This document shows positions 35,901 through 43,092 of a stretch of DNA of 64,000 nucleotides, piece after piece (position 1 is the first letter of the stretch; each line of letters starts with the position of its first letter). The notes under the pieces are model-generated. The model did no database searches. It saw nothing but the letters and a program-made list of their open reading frames with translations, and was not told where the DNA came from. A program made the position numbers and the translations under genes. Origin of the DNA: Canna indica (lineage: Eukaryota; Streptophyta; Magnoliopsida; Zingiberales; Cannaceae); assembly GCA_034359265.1 (NCBI GenBank), contig CP136890.1:84655501-84719500 (forward strand), written 5' to 3'.

Positions 35901-38313
35901 AGACATCAGTTATACTAATCATGGTTTAAAATACCGTATCGTATCGCCCGGTACGGCCGGTATTTTCTCTTTTCCAAAAAACCGGTATACGAGATACCCG
36001 GTATTGGGCGATACCGGGTATCTCGGTTAATACCGCTCGGTATTGCCCGGTATGACGCAACGGTTCTTTTTAAGAGCCAAAAAGAGTTGTTGCTACAGTA
36101 CCCGACAGCACCCCAAATGGCTATATAGCTGTTTGGGGCCGGATTTAAGGCTATTTGGGGTCTTTATAAAGACCCCAAACAATTATGTGTTATTAAAATT
36201 ATTTTTAACAACAAAAACAAAAAAAACAATTTTTTTTTTCACTGGCCGGTATGCCTTTTTCGTACCGGCCCGTACCGTGTGTCGGTACGGTACGGTACCG
36301 GTACATACCGGTACCGGTATTTTAAATAGTGATACTAATCATTGCTAATTCATCAACAATCATAATCTAGTGTGCTTTACAATTGAACAGGTTCACCTCC
36401 TTCTGTTGTTCTCTTCTTAACTCTAGATACATGCAATGCTCGATGGAGATGTATACTGCACTTTATTTTCATCATCTATTTCTGATATCTGTACCTTGCT
36501 TTCAACCAACATGGCAACATTGCATCAATTTCTAGGCATAACGGATTATGATGCATAGTATAACTGCAAACTTTTGAGTTCTAGAAGTTATCTTGAGAGT
36601 AATGATAGAATCATTTTCCATAGGAAGTAGATAAATTAGAGAAATTAATATATGTTACCAAGAAATCAACGCATGAAACAGTCCCAGACCTCTTCTAACT
36701 AATGCAACCAGTAATAAACATGAAAAAGTTTCTTCCATTACTTCAACATTTTACTTCTTTCTCTAATACATTAAAGCTACCAAATGTTTCATTATATCTG
36801 GCGGCCTTACAATATAGAAGTAAAACAGTAGAGGATGCTTATATTTGAAATGTTCACGAGGTCATGTATTCCACCATTACACGGAATTTATGTTGGAATT
36901 TGATTTGCCAATTAATTAGCAATTCCCTCTTCCCCAACAAAAAAACCAAAATGTCCTTGGTTTCATTGATTTTGGCACCTATTCATTTTACCCTAGAATA
37001 CAAGGTGTAACAAATGGAAAAATGGACTGGTTCTCTACTCGTTCCCTCTATCGGATTCTTACTTATCGGGGGGTTAATTGTTCTTTTTATAAGCTGCTCT
37101 GGAGATCAAACCTTCCTCCGAAAATATCCAATTTTGCATGGATCTGGTCTAGAAGGAAACTGCTAACTCGGGACAGATTATCTTGGTGGGGTATCACTGC
37201 CGATGACTCTTGTGTTCTATGTTTAGTTGACAAGGAATCTCATTCTCATATCTTCTCTTCATGCGCTTTCACCTGCTCTGGCTGGCAGCTGTTCCTCTCC
37301 CTACGCAAACATGTTTTTGTTCCACTTTCCTCTCTTGGTCTTGGAGATCAGAGAGTATTCTCTAGCAGCTCTGCTTTGAGACTGAAAATTTTATGGAGTT
37401 GGTTCATTTGGCGAGAGAGAAACCGTAGGATTTTCCAACAAAAAAGCTCATCTGCTCAACTACTAGCCATCTCAGCGGCCAACTTCTTACTTTTTTATTC
37501 AACTTAGTTGCCTCTTTGTGTAGTTATTTTATGTTGGGTGCTACCTTGCTATCTCATGCTTGTTGTACAATTGTTTTCATCTTCCTTTTATTTTTCCTAC
37601 TTCTATATCTGTAACCTTTCATAGCTCTTGAATGGAAACAGATTTTCTATTTTAAAAAAAAACAAATGGAAAAATGGACTAGTATTAAGGAGGGGCTTAC
37701 AATAACTAAATGAAAATTTGTGCTACCGTTATATTGTGACAAGATTATGTACTTACAACTCTAAATATAACAATAACAATCTATGGTAGGCTCCGGAGAA
37801 CTTCACATGGGTAATGTAACCTACTAAAGTGTACAAGCACCTTTCTAGGTGCACCTCCATAAACTTCTCATGTTCCAGTCTACCATATCTTTTGGGTTTT
37901 GGAAACCCAAGCGATGTATAAAGAATGAAAGTATTTTCGGAACACCCATCATTCTTCTCATATGCATCGCTCTCTCAATGCAATACCCTGCGGCAACACA
38001 TCCCCATCTATCTTCTGCACCCAATTTCTCTCTCCACAAGATGATGTAACATGCCACAAAACCAACATAAATTGAATCATGCTACATCTAGTGGTGGCTT
38101 CATGGCATGAATATTTATCATAGAAATCTATTTCTACTTTTGATGAATAATATTCTCATGCTTGGTAAACATGCATCAAGTACAAAGTGAATTAACGTGT
38201 TTTTATTATTATTATCTTGTTTTCAGAAACTCTGTTCCGGTGATAGGAAGAGGCCTTCTCAGTTCTACGAAGTTCTTAAAGCATCTGAAGTGGCATCAAG
38301 CTCTTCTGGATAG
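8915..38313 (+). CDS. FAAH: Fatty acid amide hydrolase, 3' half (10 exons)
   Basis: Ten exons on the + strand join in frame to 262 codons and a TAG. Exons: 8915-8966, 12896-12976, 13052-13132, 13295-13398, 19948-20040, 20686-20754, 29549-29613, 32810-32871, 34775-34870, 38227-38313. All introns inside this span are GT-AG. The product matches the C-terminal half of plant [70 protein letters not shown]. Plant FAAH is a membrane-associated amidase that hydrolyses N-acylethanolamines to free fatty acid and ethanolamine. The catalytic Lys-Ser-Ser residues are in N-terminal exons that lie left of the window or are hidden by repeats. All ten exons keep frame and splice sites, so the gene is probably functional despite introns up to 8.8 kb loaded with elements. 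Confidence 0.88.
8967..10443. other. FAAH intron A, left part: nothing recognised
   Basis: AT-rich intron sequence before the MITE at 10452. No coding similarity, long repeat or RNA gene was seen. Confidence 0.4.
10452..10928. mobile_element. hAT MITE of the GGTACCGG family (477 bp)
   Basis: The ends are near-perfect inverted repeats: CATGGTTTAAAATACTGG and, in reverse complement, CATGGTTTAAAATACCAT. The exact 8-bp duplication ATATGGAC flanks them at 10444-10451 and 10929-10936. The interior has the poly-T block, a CTGTTAAAAATAATTCCAAT segment and an ATAGCCGTTTGGGG segment, both shared with the coding copy at 22771-26585. It is thus an internal-deletion derivative of that family. Confidence 0.95.
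10937..11807. other. FAAH intron A, middle: nothing recognised
   Basis: AT-rich intron DNA between a MITE and a SINE. No coding or structured element was identified. Confidence 0.4.
11826..11986 (+). mobile_element. Au-like SINE (tRNA-derived)
   Basis: Its 161 bp resemble the plant Au SINE: an A-box-like region near GGTGGCTTTCGTGTAACGG, then GTGACCTGGAGGTCATGGG and a B-box-like GGTTTGAGCC, then the family's AGCCTCT and GACTGCGTACAT blocks. An 18-bp exact target duplication ATTGTTAATGGTTTAGTT flanks it at 11808-11825 and 11987-12004. It lies in FAAH intron A in the sense direction. Confidence 0.93.
12005..12895. other. FAAH intron A, right part: nothing recognised
   Basis: AT-rich intron leading into exon B. 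No element boundaries or coding similarity were seen. Confidence 0.4.
12896..12976 (+). CDS. FAAH: FAAH exon B
   Basis: TTGCAG acceptor, GTATGT donor, 81 bp, phase 0. It encodes SPLCLPNL and ends IKLGKYTE. Confidence 0.87.
13052..13132 (+). CDS. FAAH: FAAH exon C
   Basis: TTGCAG acceptor, GTATGC donor, 81 bp, phase 0. It encodes [18 protein letters not shown] and continues directly from exon B. Confidence 0.88.
13295..13398 (+). CDS. FAAH: FAAH exon D
   Basis: TCTTAAG acceptor, GTATGT donor, 104 bp, leaving two bases for the next codon. It encodes [19 protein letters not shown] and ends NPYCEAG. Confidence 0.9.
13399..14940. other. FAAH intron D, left part: nothing certain
   Basis: AT-rich intron sequence. 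Short near-duplicates occur (CATTTGGTACCTATTAAACA at about 14358 and 14408), but no bounded element could be defined. Confidence 0.35.
14941..16307. other. Unassigned, possibly an old retroelement fragment
   Basis: The style differs from its neighbours, with phrases such as GAGTGTCACGACCCATTCAC (15592) and CACCTAGAGAGTGTCACC (15471), which recall LTR regions of plant gypsy elements. No LTR pair, primer site or coding region was found, so this is only a suspicion. Confidence 0.25.
16308..17778 (+). pseudogene. Broken copia RT and RNase H
   Basis: RT begins with [19 protein letters not shown] at about 16340. After a frame break, 16477-16878 is open with [32 protein letters not shown] and the catalytic [15 protein letters not shown] follows at 16876, then frame breaks through the DAPMEPN region. 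RNase H ends at 17778 ([41 protein letters not shown]). RT catalytic residues survive, but the gene is not continuous. Confidence 0.88.
17788..18377. mobile_element. Solo LTR (590 bp) inserted at the copia LTR junction
   Basis: The segment starts TGTTGATTGCC and ends CATAACA, the TG...CA form of an LTR. It is flanked by GAGTG (17783-17787) and TAGTG (18378-18382), a 5-bp duplication with one mismatch. Copia copy 1 reads GGGAGTGTTAAGG straight across the same junction, so this is an insertion. No second LTR or internal region is present. Confidence 0.7.
18541..19102. mobile_element. Possible MITE with ATTTGGTTG-type ends
   Basis: TTGTTTGGTTGCAAATTTTT near 18549 is the imperfect reverse complement of the ATTCCATCCAACCAAATACC end near 19095. 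Inside, AAGGAATA-type motifs on the left and TATTCCTT-type motifs on the right face each other. No target duplication was found and the limits are approximate. Confidence 0.4.
19241..19882. mobile_element. Possible MITE (GGGGCTCGTTTGTTT ends)
   Basis: The left GGGGCTCGTTTGTTTTG and the right end AACGAAACAAACATGGCC (reverse complement GGCCATGTTTGTTTCGTT) look like imperfect terminal inverted repeats around an AT-rich interior. A clear target duplication is lacking. It ends about 65 bp before FAAH exon E. Confidence 0.42.
19948..20040 (+). CDS. FAAH: FAAH exon E
   Basis: TTGTAG acceptor, GTAAGC donor, 93 bp. It encodes [19 protein letters not shown]. The preceding intron (6.5 kb) contains the + strand copia copy. 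Confidence 0.9.
20041..20685. other. FAAH intron E: nothing recognised
   Basis: AT-rich intron between exons E and F with no element or coding similarity found. Confidence 0.4.
20686..20754 (+). CDS. FAAH: FAAH exon F
   Basis: ATGCAG acceptor, GTATGC donor, 69 bp. It encodes [18 protein letters not shown] then TPTTG, a conserved amidase turn. The following intron is 8.8 kb and holds the transposase-bearing hAT. Confidence 0.9.
20755..21800. other. FAAH intron F, left part: nothing recognised
   Basis: AT-rich intron with no recognised element before the SINE fragment at 21815. Confidence 0.4.
21815..21912 (+). mobile_element. 5'-truncated Au-like SINE (98 bp)
   Basis: It matches the 3' half of the SINE at 11826-11986: ACAGCCTCT, a poly-A run, CAGGGGAAGGTTGCGTACAT, then GCTTCGTGCACTGGATCACC. 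The flanks carry CCCCTATTAATACG (21801-21814) and CCCCTATTAATATG (21913-21926), a 14-bp duplication with one mismatch. The tRNA-like promoter half is missing. Confidence 0.85.
21927..22762. other. FAAH intron F, middle: nothing recognised
   Basis: AT-rich intron between a SINE and the 3.8-kb hAT. No coding or bounded repeat was seen. Confidence 0.4.
22771..26585 (-). mobile_element. hAT element with transposase (3815 bp), head of the GGTACCGG family
   Basis: The ends are CATGGTTTAAAATACCGG (22771) and, in reverse complement, CATGATTTTAAATACCGT (26585). An exact 8-bp duplication GTCAAAAT flanks them at 22763-22770 and 26586-26593. Subterminal regions are packed with GGTACCGG, GTACGGTAC and ACCGGGCGGTA. 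The shorter family members share both ends, the poly-T block, the CTGTTAAAAATAACTCC segment (22880) and the GTTTGGGGCC segment (26420). The transposase gene runs on the - strand, within FAAH intron F and antisense to the host gene. Confidence 0.95.
22967..26230 (-). pseudogene. hAT transposase, nearly full length but frame-broken
   Basis: ATG at 26230, then a BED-type finger region at 26230-25900 (DPAWQHGV, then [14 protein letters not shown]). The Cys pair between these is missing at a frame break near 26165. Next come a Gly/Ser linker and [16 protein letters not shown] (about 25555), then [16 protein letters not shown] and [12 protein letters not shown] of the RNase H-like core (25330-24900, after a frameshift). 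Further on are [33 protein letters not shown] (about 24810) and the C-terminal dimerisation block [15 protein letters not shown] (about 24000). A tail follows with a Lys/Gly-rich [11 protein letters not shown] and an acidic stretch, ending at 22967. Some gaps may be introns, but not all. Confidence 0.85.
26649..27615. mobile_element. Degenerate hAT relative, host of a nested MITE
   Basis: It starts CATGGTTTAGAATCTCGG and ends GAGATTTTAAACCATG, both family-like termini, with diverged GGTACC-type sequence inside. A younger member sits inside it at 26757-27069. No clear 8-bp duplication is left at the outer ends, so the limits rest on the termini alone. Confidence 0.5.
26757..27069. mobile_element. 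hAT MITE of the GGTACCGG family (313 bp), nested
   Basis: The left end is CATGGTTTAAAATCCCGA and the right end GAGATTTTAAACCTTA. An exact 8-bp duplication CCACACAT flanks them at 26749-26756 and 27070-27077. The interior is almost only GGTACCGG/ATACCGCCC motifs and a poly-T tract. It lies 171 bp after the coding hAT ends. Confidence 0.93.
27616..28209. other. FAAH intron F, right part: diverged family-like sequence
   Basis: 27715-27860 has GTACTGTCCGGTATGCTC and repeated GGTACA/GTACT motifs that recall the hAT family but without usable ends. A tRNA-like GGTCATGGTGTAATGGTAA occurs at 27660. Neither is strong enough to call a bounded element. Confidence 0.3.
28210..29262. repeat. Large imperfect palindrome (arms of about 350-400 bp)
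   Basis: The left arm (about 28210-28630) and right arm (about 28925-29262) are diverged reverse complements. GAAGATTTTGTGCATCATGG (28327) pairs with the complement of CACGATGCACAAAATCTTCA (about 29128), GATGAAACACAAGCAACAT (28578) with the complement of ATGTTGCTCATGTTTCATC (28968), and GAGATAAGTT with the complement of ACCTTATCTC. A spacer of about 300 bp separates them. Conceptual translation of the arms (CIMVNEHL-like, KHKQHIK-like) faintly recalls TTF-type hAT transposases, but no continuous frame supports this. Confidence 0.75.
29549..29613 (+). CDS. FAAH: FAAH exon G
   Basis: AATATAG acceptor after a poly-T tract, GTAAGC donor, 65 bp. It encodes [20 protein letters not shown]. Family similarity at ITAP and the kept phase support it. 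Confidence 0.85.
29614..30434. other. FAAH intron G, left part: nothing recognised
   Basis: AT-rich intron after exon G with no recognised element. Confidence 0.4.
30435..30838. mobile_element. Inverted-repeat element (MITE-like, about 400 bp)
   Basis: The left ATTAGGGTGTCATCCAAATA, then TTAATTGATGATGTGGCA, faces the right end, which in reverse complement reads ATTATGGTGTTGTCCAAAT, then TTAATTGATGATCTG. Next inward, TTTTTTGAATAAATAAT pairs with ATTATTTTATTCAAAAAA. Inside the left half, a segment of about 75 bp (TTACCCATTTCTTATGTGCT type) is present twice in tandem (30518, 30590). No clear target duplication. Confidence 0.6.
30839..32219. other. FAAH intron G: purine-rich tract, no gene
   Basis: 31362-31560 is about 200 bp of almost pure A/G on the + strand (AAGAAAGAAGG, AAAGAAAAGAAAAAG). 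Next to it, 31630-31980 is C/T-rich with repeated CTCTCAGCACCTCTC-like phrases. No protein similarity was recognised. Confidence 0.5.
32228..32581. mobile_element. hAT MITE of the GGTACCGG family (354 bp)
   Basis: The ends are CAAGGTTTTAAATACTG and, in reverse complement, CAAGGTTCAAAAATTCG. The flanks GTACTAAG (32220-32227) and GTAGTAAG (32582-32589) differ by one base. The interior holds TGGTGCAGCTGCACCATA palindromes plus the usual GGTACC motifs. It lies about 230 bp upstream of FAAH exon H. Confidence 0.88.
32810..32871 (+). CDS. FAAH: FAAH exon H
   Basis: TTGCAG acceptor, GTAAGT donor, 62 bp. It encodes [20 protein letters not shown], the most conserved C-terminal amidase block. A Mutator-like element begins 22 bp after the donor. 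Confidence 0.92.
32894..34217. mobile_element. Mutator-like non-autonomous element (1324 bp, long TIRs)
   Basis: Terminal inverted repeats of about 350 bp (32894 to about 33262 and about 33873 to 34217). The left starts GGGAAAATCATACTTTTGGT and the right, in reverse complement, GGGAAATCATACTTTTGGT. Both contain repeated TTTTGGTTTTAGTCCC motifs. A 10-bp duplication ATATTGTTTT flanks them at 32884-32893 and 34218-34227 (9-10 bp fits Mutator-like elements). The internal ~610 bp have no coding and include a 78-bp tandem pair (33318-33395, 33396-33473). It begins 22 bp after the exon H donor. Confidence 0.9.
34228..34774. other. FAAH intron H after the Mutator-like element: nothing recognised
   Basis: AT-rich intron up to exon I. 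A 92-codon open stretch (34373-34651) has no recognised similarity and crosses no known exon. Confidence 0.35.
34775..34870 (+). CDS. FAAH: FAAH exon I
   Basis: GTGCAG acceptor, GTATTA donor, 96 bp. It encodes [19 protein letters not shown] and ends in VASVLE, typical of the amidase C-terminal region. Confidence 0.93.
35092..35570. repeat. Diverged tandem pair, period about 257 bp
   Basis: The two copies start TAGGCTTGGTTTAAGG (35094) and TAGGCGTGGTTTAAG (35351). Both run through ATCAGTAC/GATGATATA/CCAGTGTGG blocks and end in ACTTCAAAAYYTTGACCATAGGTG. The ends (GGTTTAA ... TTCAAACC) recall the GGTACCGG hAT termini, so these may be old family members. Confidence 0.65.
35571..35911. other. FAAH intron I: nothing recognised
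   Basis: AT-rich intron between the tandem pair and the next MITE. Confidence 0.35.
35920..36331. mobile_element. hAT MITE of the GGTACCGG family (412 bp)
   Basis: The left end is CATGGTTTAAAATACCG and the right end CCGGTATTTTAAATAGTG, flanked by the exact 8-bp duplication ATACTAAT (35912-35919, 36332-36339). The interior carries CCCCAAATGGCTATATAGC and GACCCCAAAC segments and the poly-T block, all shared with the 10452 and 22771 copies but in the opposite orientation. Confidence 0.93.
36340..37009. other. FAAH intron I, right part: nothing recognised
   Basis: AT-rich intron up to the LINE insertion. Confidence 0.35.
37029..37661 (+). mobile_element. 5'-truncated LINE (L1-type)
   Basis: A 19-bp exact target duplication ACAAATGGAAAAATGGACT flanks it (37010-37028, 37662-37680), and an A-run (37654-37661) ends the 3' side. 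The body holds only the end of ORF2, with the Cys/His zf-RVT region of non-LTR RT proteins ([36 protein letters not shown]) stopping at 37507, then a 3' UTR of about 145 bp. It is sense-oriented in FAAH intron I. The untouched duplication suggests a young insertion. Confidence 0.93.
37681..38226. other. FAAH intron I end: nothing recognised
   Basis: AT-rich intron between the LINE and exon J. Confidence 0.35.
38227..38313 (+). CDS. FAAH: FAAH exon J (last)
   Basis: TTTCAG acceptor. It encodes [18 protein letters not shown] and a short Ser-rich tail, then TAG at 38311-38313. The [11 protein letters not shown] stretch fits the family's conserved C-terminal K-P-x-F-Y-(D/E) pattern. Confidence 0.85.
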   Translation, partial: KLCSGDRKRPSQFYEVLKASEVASSSSG

Positions 38314-38560
38314 TAAACAAGTCAACAATGTGTCAATGTTCCTAGCTAGAGAGATTTGCCGTTCAAACAATTCCATGACAGGACAAAGCATGCACAATTT
38401 GATCATTCTATATCAGAGTCTGTTATTGTTATTAGTTCATATTGTCATAAAAATATTAGTGTTAACTTGCATTACCATTCCTATACTTGATAAGATGACT
38501 GAGGTATCAAGTTACCCTCAATTATGAGCACTAAAGTTCATGATTATGTTATGAAAGATC

Positions 38561-38566
38561 AATAAA
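38561..38566 (+). promoter_or_regulatory. Candidate poly(A) signal of FAAH
   Basis: AATAAA lies about 250 bp past the FAAH stop and is followed by a GT-rich stretch (AGTAGTGTGTG). This is a normal plant 3' UTR distance, but AATAAA is common in AT-rich DNA. Confidence 0.45.
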
Positions 38567-39355
38567 AGTAGTGTGTGCACACATTGAAAAATGACTTGTT
38601 CATTGATCCATAGACCTGCTACCTCACTGGTTACTATTAAATGGAAACATAGAAAAAGGCGTGTTTATCCCTTTTAGCAAAAGGGATTTTTTTTATAAAA
38701 GAAAATCCTTTCTTAATTTGATATATCGGTGCTAGGGATTGCAATAACAAAAAGGTGGTGGTGACTACTTTTCTCATCCTCATCTTATAGTGAATGTAGG
38801 GTTGGAGGAGCAAACATAATTTCATTCCAACAATAACTTTAAGTAAAGTATAACAAGGGAAATTTCAACTTATTTAAGCATTTAGTGGTTGCATACGAAA
38901 AAAATGAATAAATTTAACTGCATCTGTGACTCATTGGTTCTCCTAATTCAATAAATTAATTATTGAAGATCAAGATCACAAAAATTCAAGAGCATATTAC
39001 AAAAGAACAACAAACAAAATAGAAAAAGAACGCACAGTATAAAGTGTACCGTTCAGTCTTCTTATTTCGTCACTCGGCATCACTTGGGAATACGATACCT
39101 GATGTTTGAAGGGAAAATTGAAAATATTCACCGAATTACGCTTTAGGACCGATTCAAAATTGATTTTTTTCTAGAACAGCATTGATTCAAAATTGATTTA
39201 GAACAGCATAATGTGATAGGCATTTTCTAGAACTAGTTCAATGGACTTGATTCAAAATTGATTTTTTTTTCTAAGGTTCTCACTAGTGTCATGCCCTTCA
39301 AAAGCATTTAAATACTTCATATCATTTCAAAATAAATAAATAAAAATAAATATTC
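38567..39355. other. Intergenic: nothing recognised
   Basis: AT-rich DNA between the end of FAAH and the duplicated segment at 39356. It contains a short repeated phrase (GATTCAAAATTGATT at 39142, 39184 and 39249). Confidence 0.4.
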
Positions 39356-39723
39356 AATCGCCAAATATTCTTAGTTAAGGTAAAAGCCCCTTGTCGGGCA
39401 TATACCTCTTAGGAATTTTTTTCTAATCAGAATAATTTTATTAAAATTTTTCCAAAGCAAAATATGAATGTTAAAATTCTCACATCCGGAATTAAGTTTT
39501 ACCCTTTCTACCCCTTATGCAAAAGTCTTTGAAGCATCAAAGAATTTTGCCAAAACTTCAAAAAACATACTCAAATATATAAAATATATTTTTTATAATA
39601 AAAATAGATTTTAAAGATCTAAAAAAAAATTTGGACTGAAAATCTCGAATATATTAGAGACTTTAGTCCTAAGTATATATATAAAACTAAATTGAAATTA
39701 AAAATAATAAAATATTTTGGTTA
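39356..39723. repeat. Direct repeat, left copy (about 365 bp)
   Basis: From TTCAATCGCCAAATATTC to AATAAAATATTTTGGT it is nearly the same as 47193-47557 and in the same orientation. The two copies bracket the Harbinger element. They lack TG...CA ends and a primer site, so they are not LTRs. Confidence 0.85.
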
Positions 39724-40069
39724 GCGAAAATTATTTTGTGTTTTCATTTTGAAGAAAACGAAAATGATTTTCGATTTTTCTATTTTCTGTTTTGATATTT
39801 TTATTTTCTGAAATGCGTTTGGTTAACGAAAACAAAATATGTTTTCATGAAATTGAAAACTGTGAAAACTTGTTTGGTTATACAAAACAGTATTGATTTT
39901 CAGGGATATTTTTCAGTTGAAAACATGAGAACTTGTTTGGTTTACCAAAACAACGAATTTATTTTGAAAATAAATATTATATTTTAAATTAAATTTTAAA
40001 ATATTTTATATAAGTTATTTGTACATTGTCAATATTATAGCATTTAAAAATATTAAATATAATATTTAA

Positions 40070-40380
40070 ACTAATAAAAAAATCTAATTAGATATTTATT
40101 ATACAATTTATTATATTAATTTAAAATGTATAAAAAATATTATAAATATTAAATATAATATTTAAAAGTAATAAAAAAATCTAATTAGATATTTATTATA
40201 TTAATTTAAAATGTATAAAAAAATATTATAAATATTTAAAAATATTAAATATAATATTTTAAAGTAATAAAAAATCTAATTAGATATTTATTATATTAAT
40301 TTAAAATGTATAAAAAATATTATAAATATTAAAAAATATTTAAAAAGTAAAAAAATCTAATTAGATATTTATTATATTTT
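40070..40380. repeat. AT-rich tandem array in the Harbinger left arm
   Basis: About four units of 75-95 bp, each containing AAAAAATCTAATTAGATATT, TTTAAAATGTATAAAAAA and TATTATAAATATTAAA. The ATCTAATTAGAT core is a perfect palindrome in each unit. Confidence 0.8.
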
Positions 40381-40863
40381 TTTAATTATATTTTTTTTAT
40401 GAATGCAAGTGTTTAAAAAAATTCTCAATTATTTAGAATGATATTGAAATAAGTATAAGTATATCTCAATTTGAAGAATTAAAATGATACTGATATGTCA
40501 GATACAAAGTTTGATAAGAATAAATACCTCAAATAAATTTTATTAAAAAAATTGTCATATACAAGTACAAGAAAGATACAAAAATTACAAAAATATTCCA
40601 TATGATACAACAAATCTTCTATTAGTTACAAATTTAAAATGATACATGAAACAATAATCTTGACCCCCTATTGTCGCATCTTTACTTTTAGCTGCGAGAT
40701 CATCTTGTTAGTGAATAAAATATAGGGTTGTTTGAATATTGCACATCTCTATTAAAAAATGAGATGACTTCTCCAATTCTAAACCTCATGACTTTGATAT
40801 ATGAAAAAAAAAAATAACTTGAAATAAAATCAAAAAAGTTTTATCAACAAACTCAAAAATATG

Positions 40864-40864
<1 letters not shown>

Positions 40865-40931
<67 letters not shown>
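40865..40931. repeat. (TA)n microsatellite, about 67 bp
   Basis: An uninterrupted TA run inside the Harbinger element, likely length-variable. Confidence 0.95.
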
Positions 40932-40934
<3 letters not shown>

Positions 40935-41415
40935 AATTTGATAGTCTTACATTTATTTCAAATTAAATTAAAAATTACTTATTTAAAAATAAAAGTCATA
41001 CATTTTATTAATGTAGGGCTGATTTCTTGATGCAAATTATACTTTAAAATCAAAGTAGCAGCATACTGTAAATTACACTTAAATCATGAATCAAATCAGC
41101 CCTGATCATGACATACTGTAAAACCAAAAGAGAATAGTAGTTCATCATGTATCAATACTTTAAAAATAGCAGCTCACTGTAATCTATACTTTAAAAACCA
41201 AAATAGCATCTCATTATAATCTATAATTTTAAAATGAACATATAGCAGTTCACTAATATTGAAATGAAATCAACTACTTAAATCATGAAATAAATCAACA
41301 CTACTATAAACAACTCAGCCATGAACTTAGTGAACAACAAATCCAATAACTGAGAGCTATGAACTAAGTCAACAACAAATCCAAAAAGCTAATCATTATT
41401 GATTAGCTAATCACA

Positions 41416-41835
41416 AAAGCAAATGCAACAATAACATAAATAAAAAATGGTTCAAAAAAAGCTACTCATCTTTCTAACTCATTTTTGAGTTAGCCAAATT
41501 GAAAAATTATGAAGTAAAGAATCAAAACCATCCACAAGGTTCAAAAATGGTTCAACAATAATAGATCATATTTATAGTCATTTTCAAGTCAATCTAAAGT
41601 CGAAACAGTTGAAAAAAGCTAATCACAAAAGCAGATGCAACAATAACATAAACAAAAAATGATTCAAAAAAAGCTACTCATCTTTCTAACTCATTTTTGA
41701 GTTAACCAAATTGAGGAATATAAAGTAAAGAATCAAAACCATCCGCAAGGTTCAAAAATGGTTCAACAAACCAATCATATTTATAGTCATTTTCAAGTCA
41801 ATCTAAAGTCAAAACATCTGAAAAAAGCTAATCAC
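41416..41835. repeat. 211-bp tandem duplication in Harbinger
   Basis: CAATAACATAAATAAAAAAT at 41429 recurs with one change 211 bp later at 41640 and is followed by matching GCTACTCATCTTTCTAACTC, AAAACCATCC and TCATATTTATAGTCATTTTC blocks. Confidence 0.85.
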
Positions 41836-43092
41836 TATTGATTAGCTAATCACAAAAGTAGTAACAACAGTCACCACCAACAACATATAGAATTGAGCAA
41901 TAATAGCCACCAATAACAGCCAACAACATCGATATAATATTGAGCAATAACAACTCAGCCATGAAATGGTTCAAACTCAGCCATGCTCTAATATCATAAA
42001 CTCAGCCAACAACAAGAGAAAGTAGCAGTTCACTATACCCAACAATAACAGCCATTAATTGAGCAATAACAGCCACCAACAACATCGATATAGAATTGCT
42101 CAATAACAACCACCAACAACAGCCAATAACATCGATATAGAATTGAGCAATAACAGCCATCAACATCAACGATTCATATAAATGTTGGGCGATGAAGGAA
42201 ATGCGCACCATCATTAATTGATGATCGCCTCCAATTCATTGCCCACACAAGAAATGGCATGCCCATTATCTCATTCATATAAATACAACCAGAAATACAA
42301 TCATATAAGCATACACAATAAGCATACACAAAATATACATAGTATAATGGGCAATATTGATCTGCGGCATTAGGAAAGAAAGTGTGCATACCCATTGATT
42401 GGGTATCGCTTCCATTTTCTTTTCGATATGAAATCAAATAACACATGTGCAAGAAAGGAATCAAATGTCCAAATCAAACATACAAAGTATTAAAATTCAA
42501 GTCAAATATACACACGGTTCAAATCCAAGTTAAATAATATCCAACATCTAGATCTATTTATACATAAAAACTACCATAATGATAACCACTAGGACTATCC
42601 CCTTCGTGATCAAAGCTTGAAATTTGTCTACTTTGGCCACCAACATATTTATGTCTTTTCTTAAATAATTTAGGCCACTATTACGATTGACTTCTTCTTC
42701 ACCTTCATCTATAGGTGCGATGGGTGTAAACCATCGTAAAAATCCACATCCGGGATTGTTCTGACACACTGCATATAATCGGCCCGAATTATCTTTTGAT
42801 TCACTGATCCTTACACCAGCTCGGTTGCCACACGTACATCTTTAGAGGCATATTTGATATAATTTCCATTAGTATTTATTGAACTCGAAGCTGCCATTCT
42901 AATTTAACAAAACCGATATTTTGCATTATAATATATATTACACAGAAACAAGTCAAGTTACATAAAAGCAAATTAATGTTACTGCAGTGTGTCCAAAAAC
43001 AAGTCAAGTTACACAAAAGCTAAATACAAGTTAGCTACATGCCCCATTCTAATTCAATGTCCCATTCTAATTCAATGTCTATGTCTATTGGC

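Noticed and set aside
40865..40931. (TA)n run as a functional site
   Set aside because: A simple microsatellite in a mobile element; nothing more can be supported.
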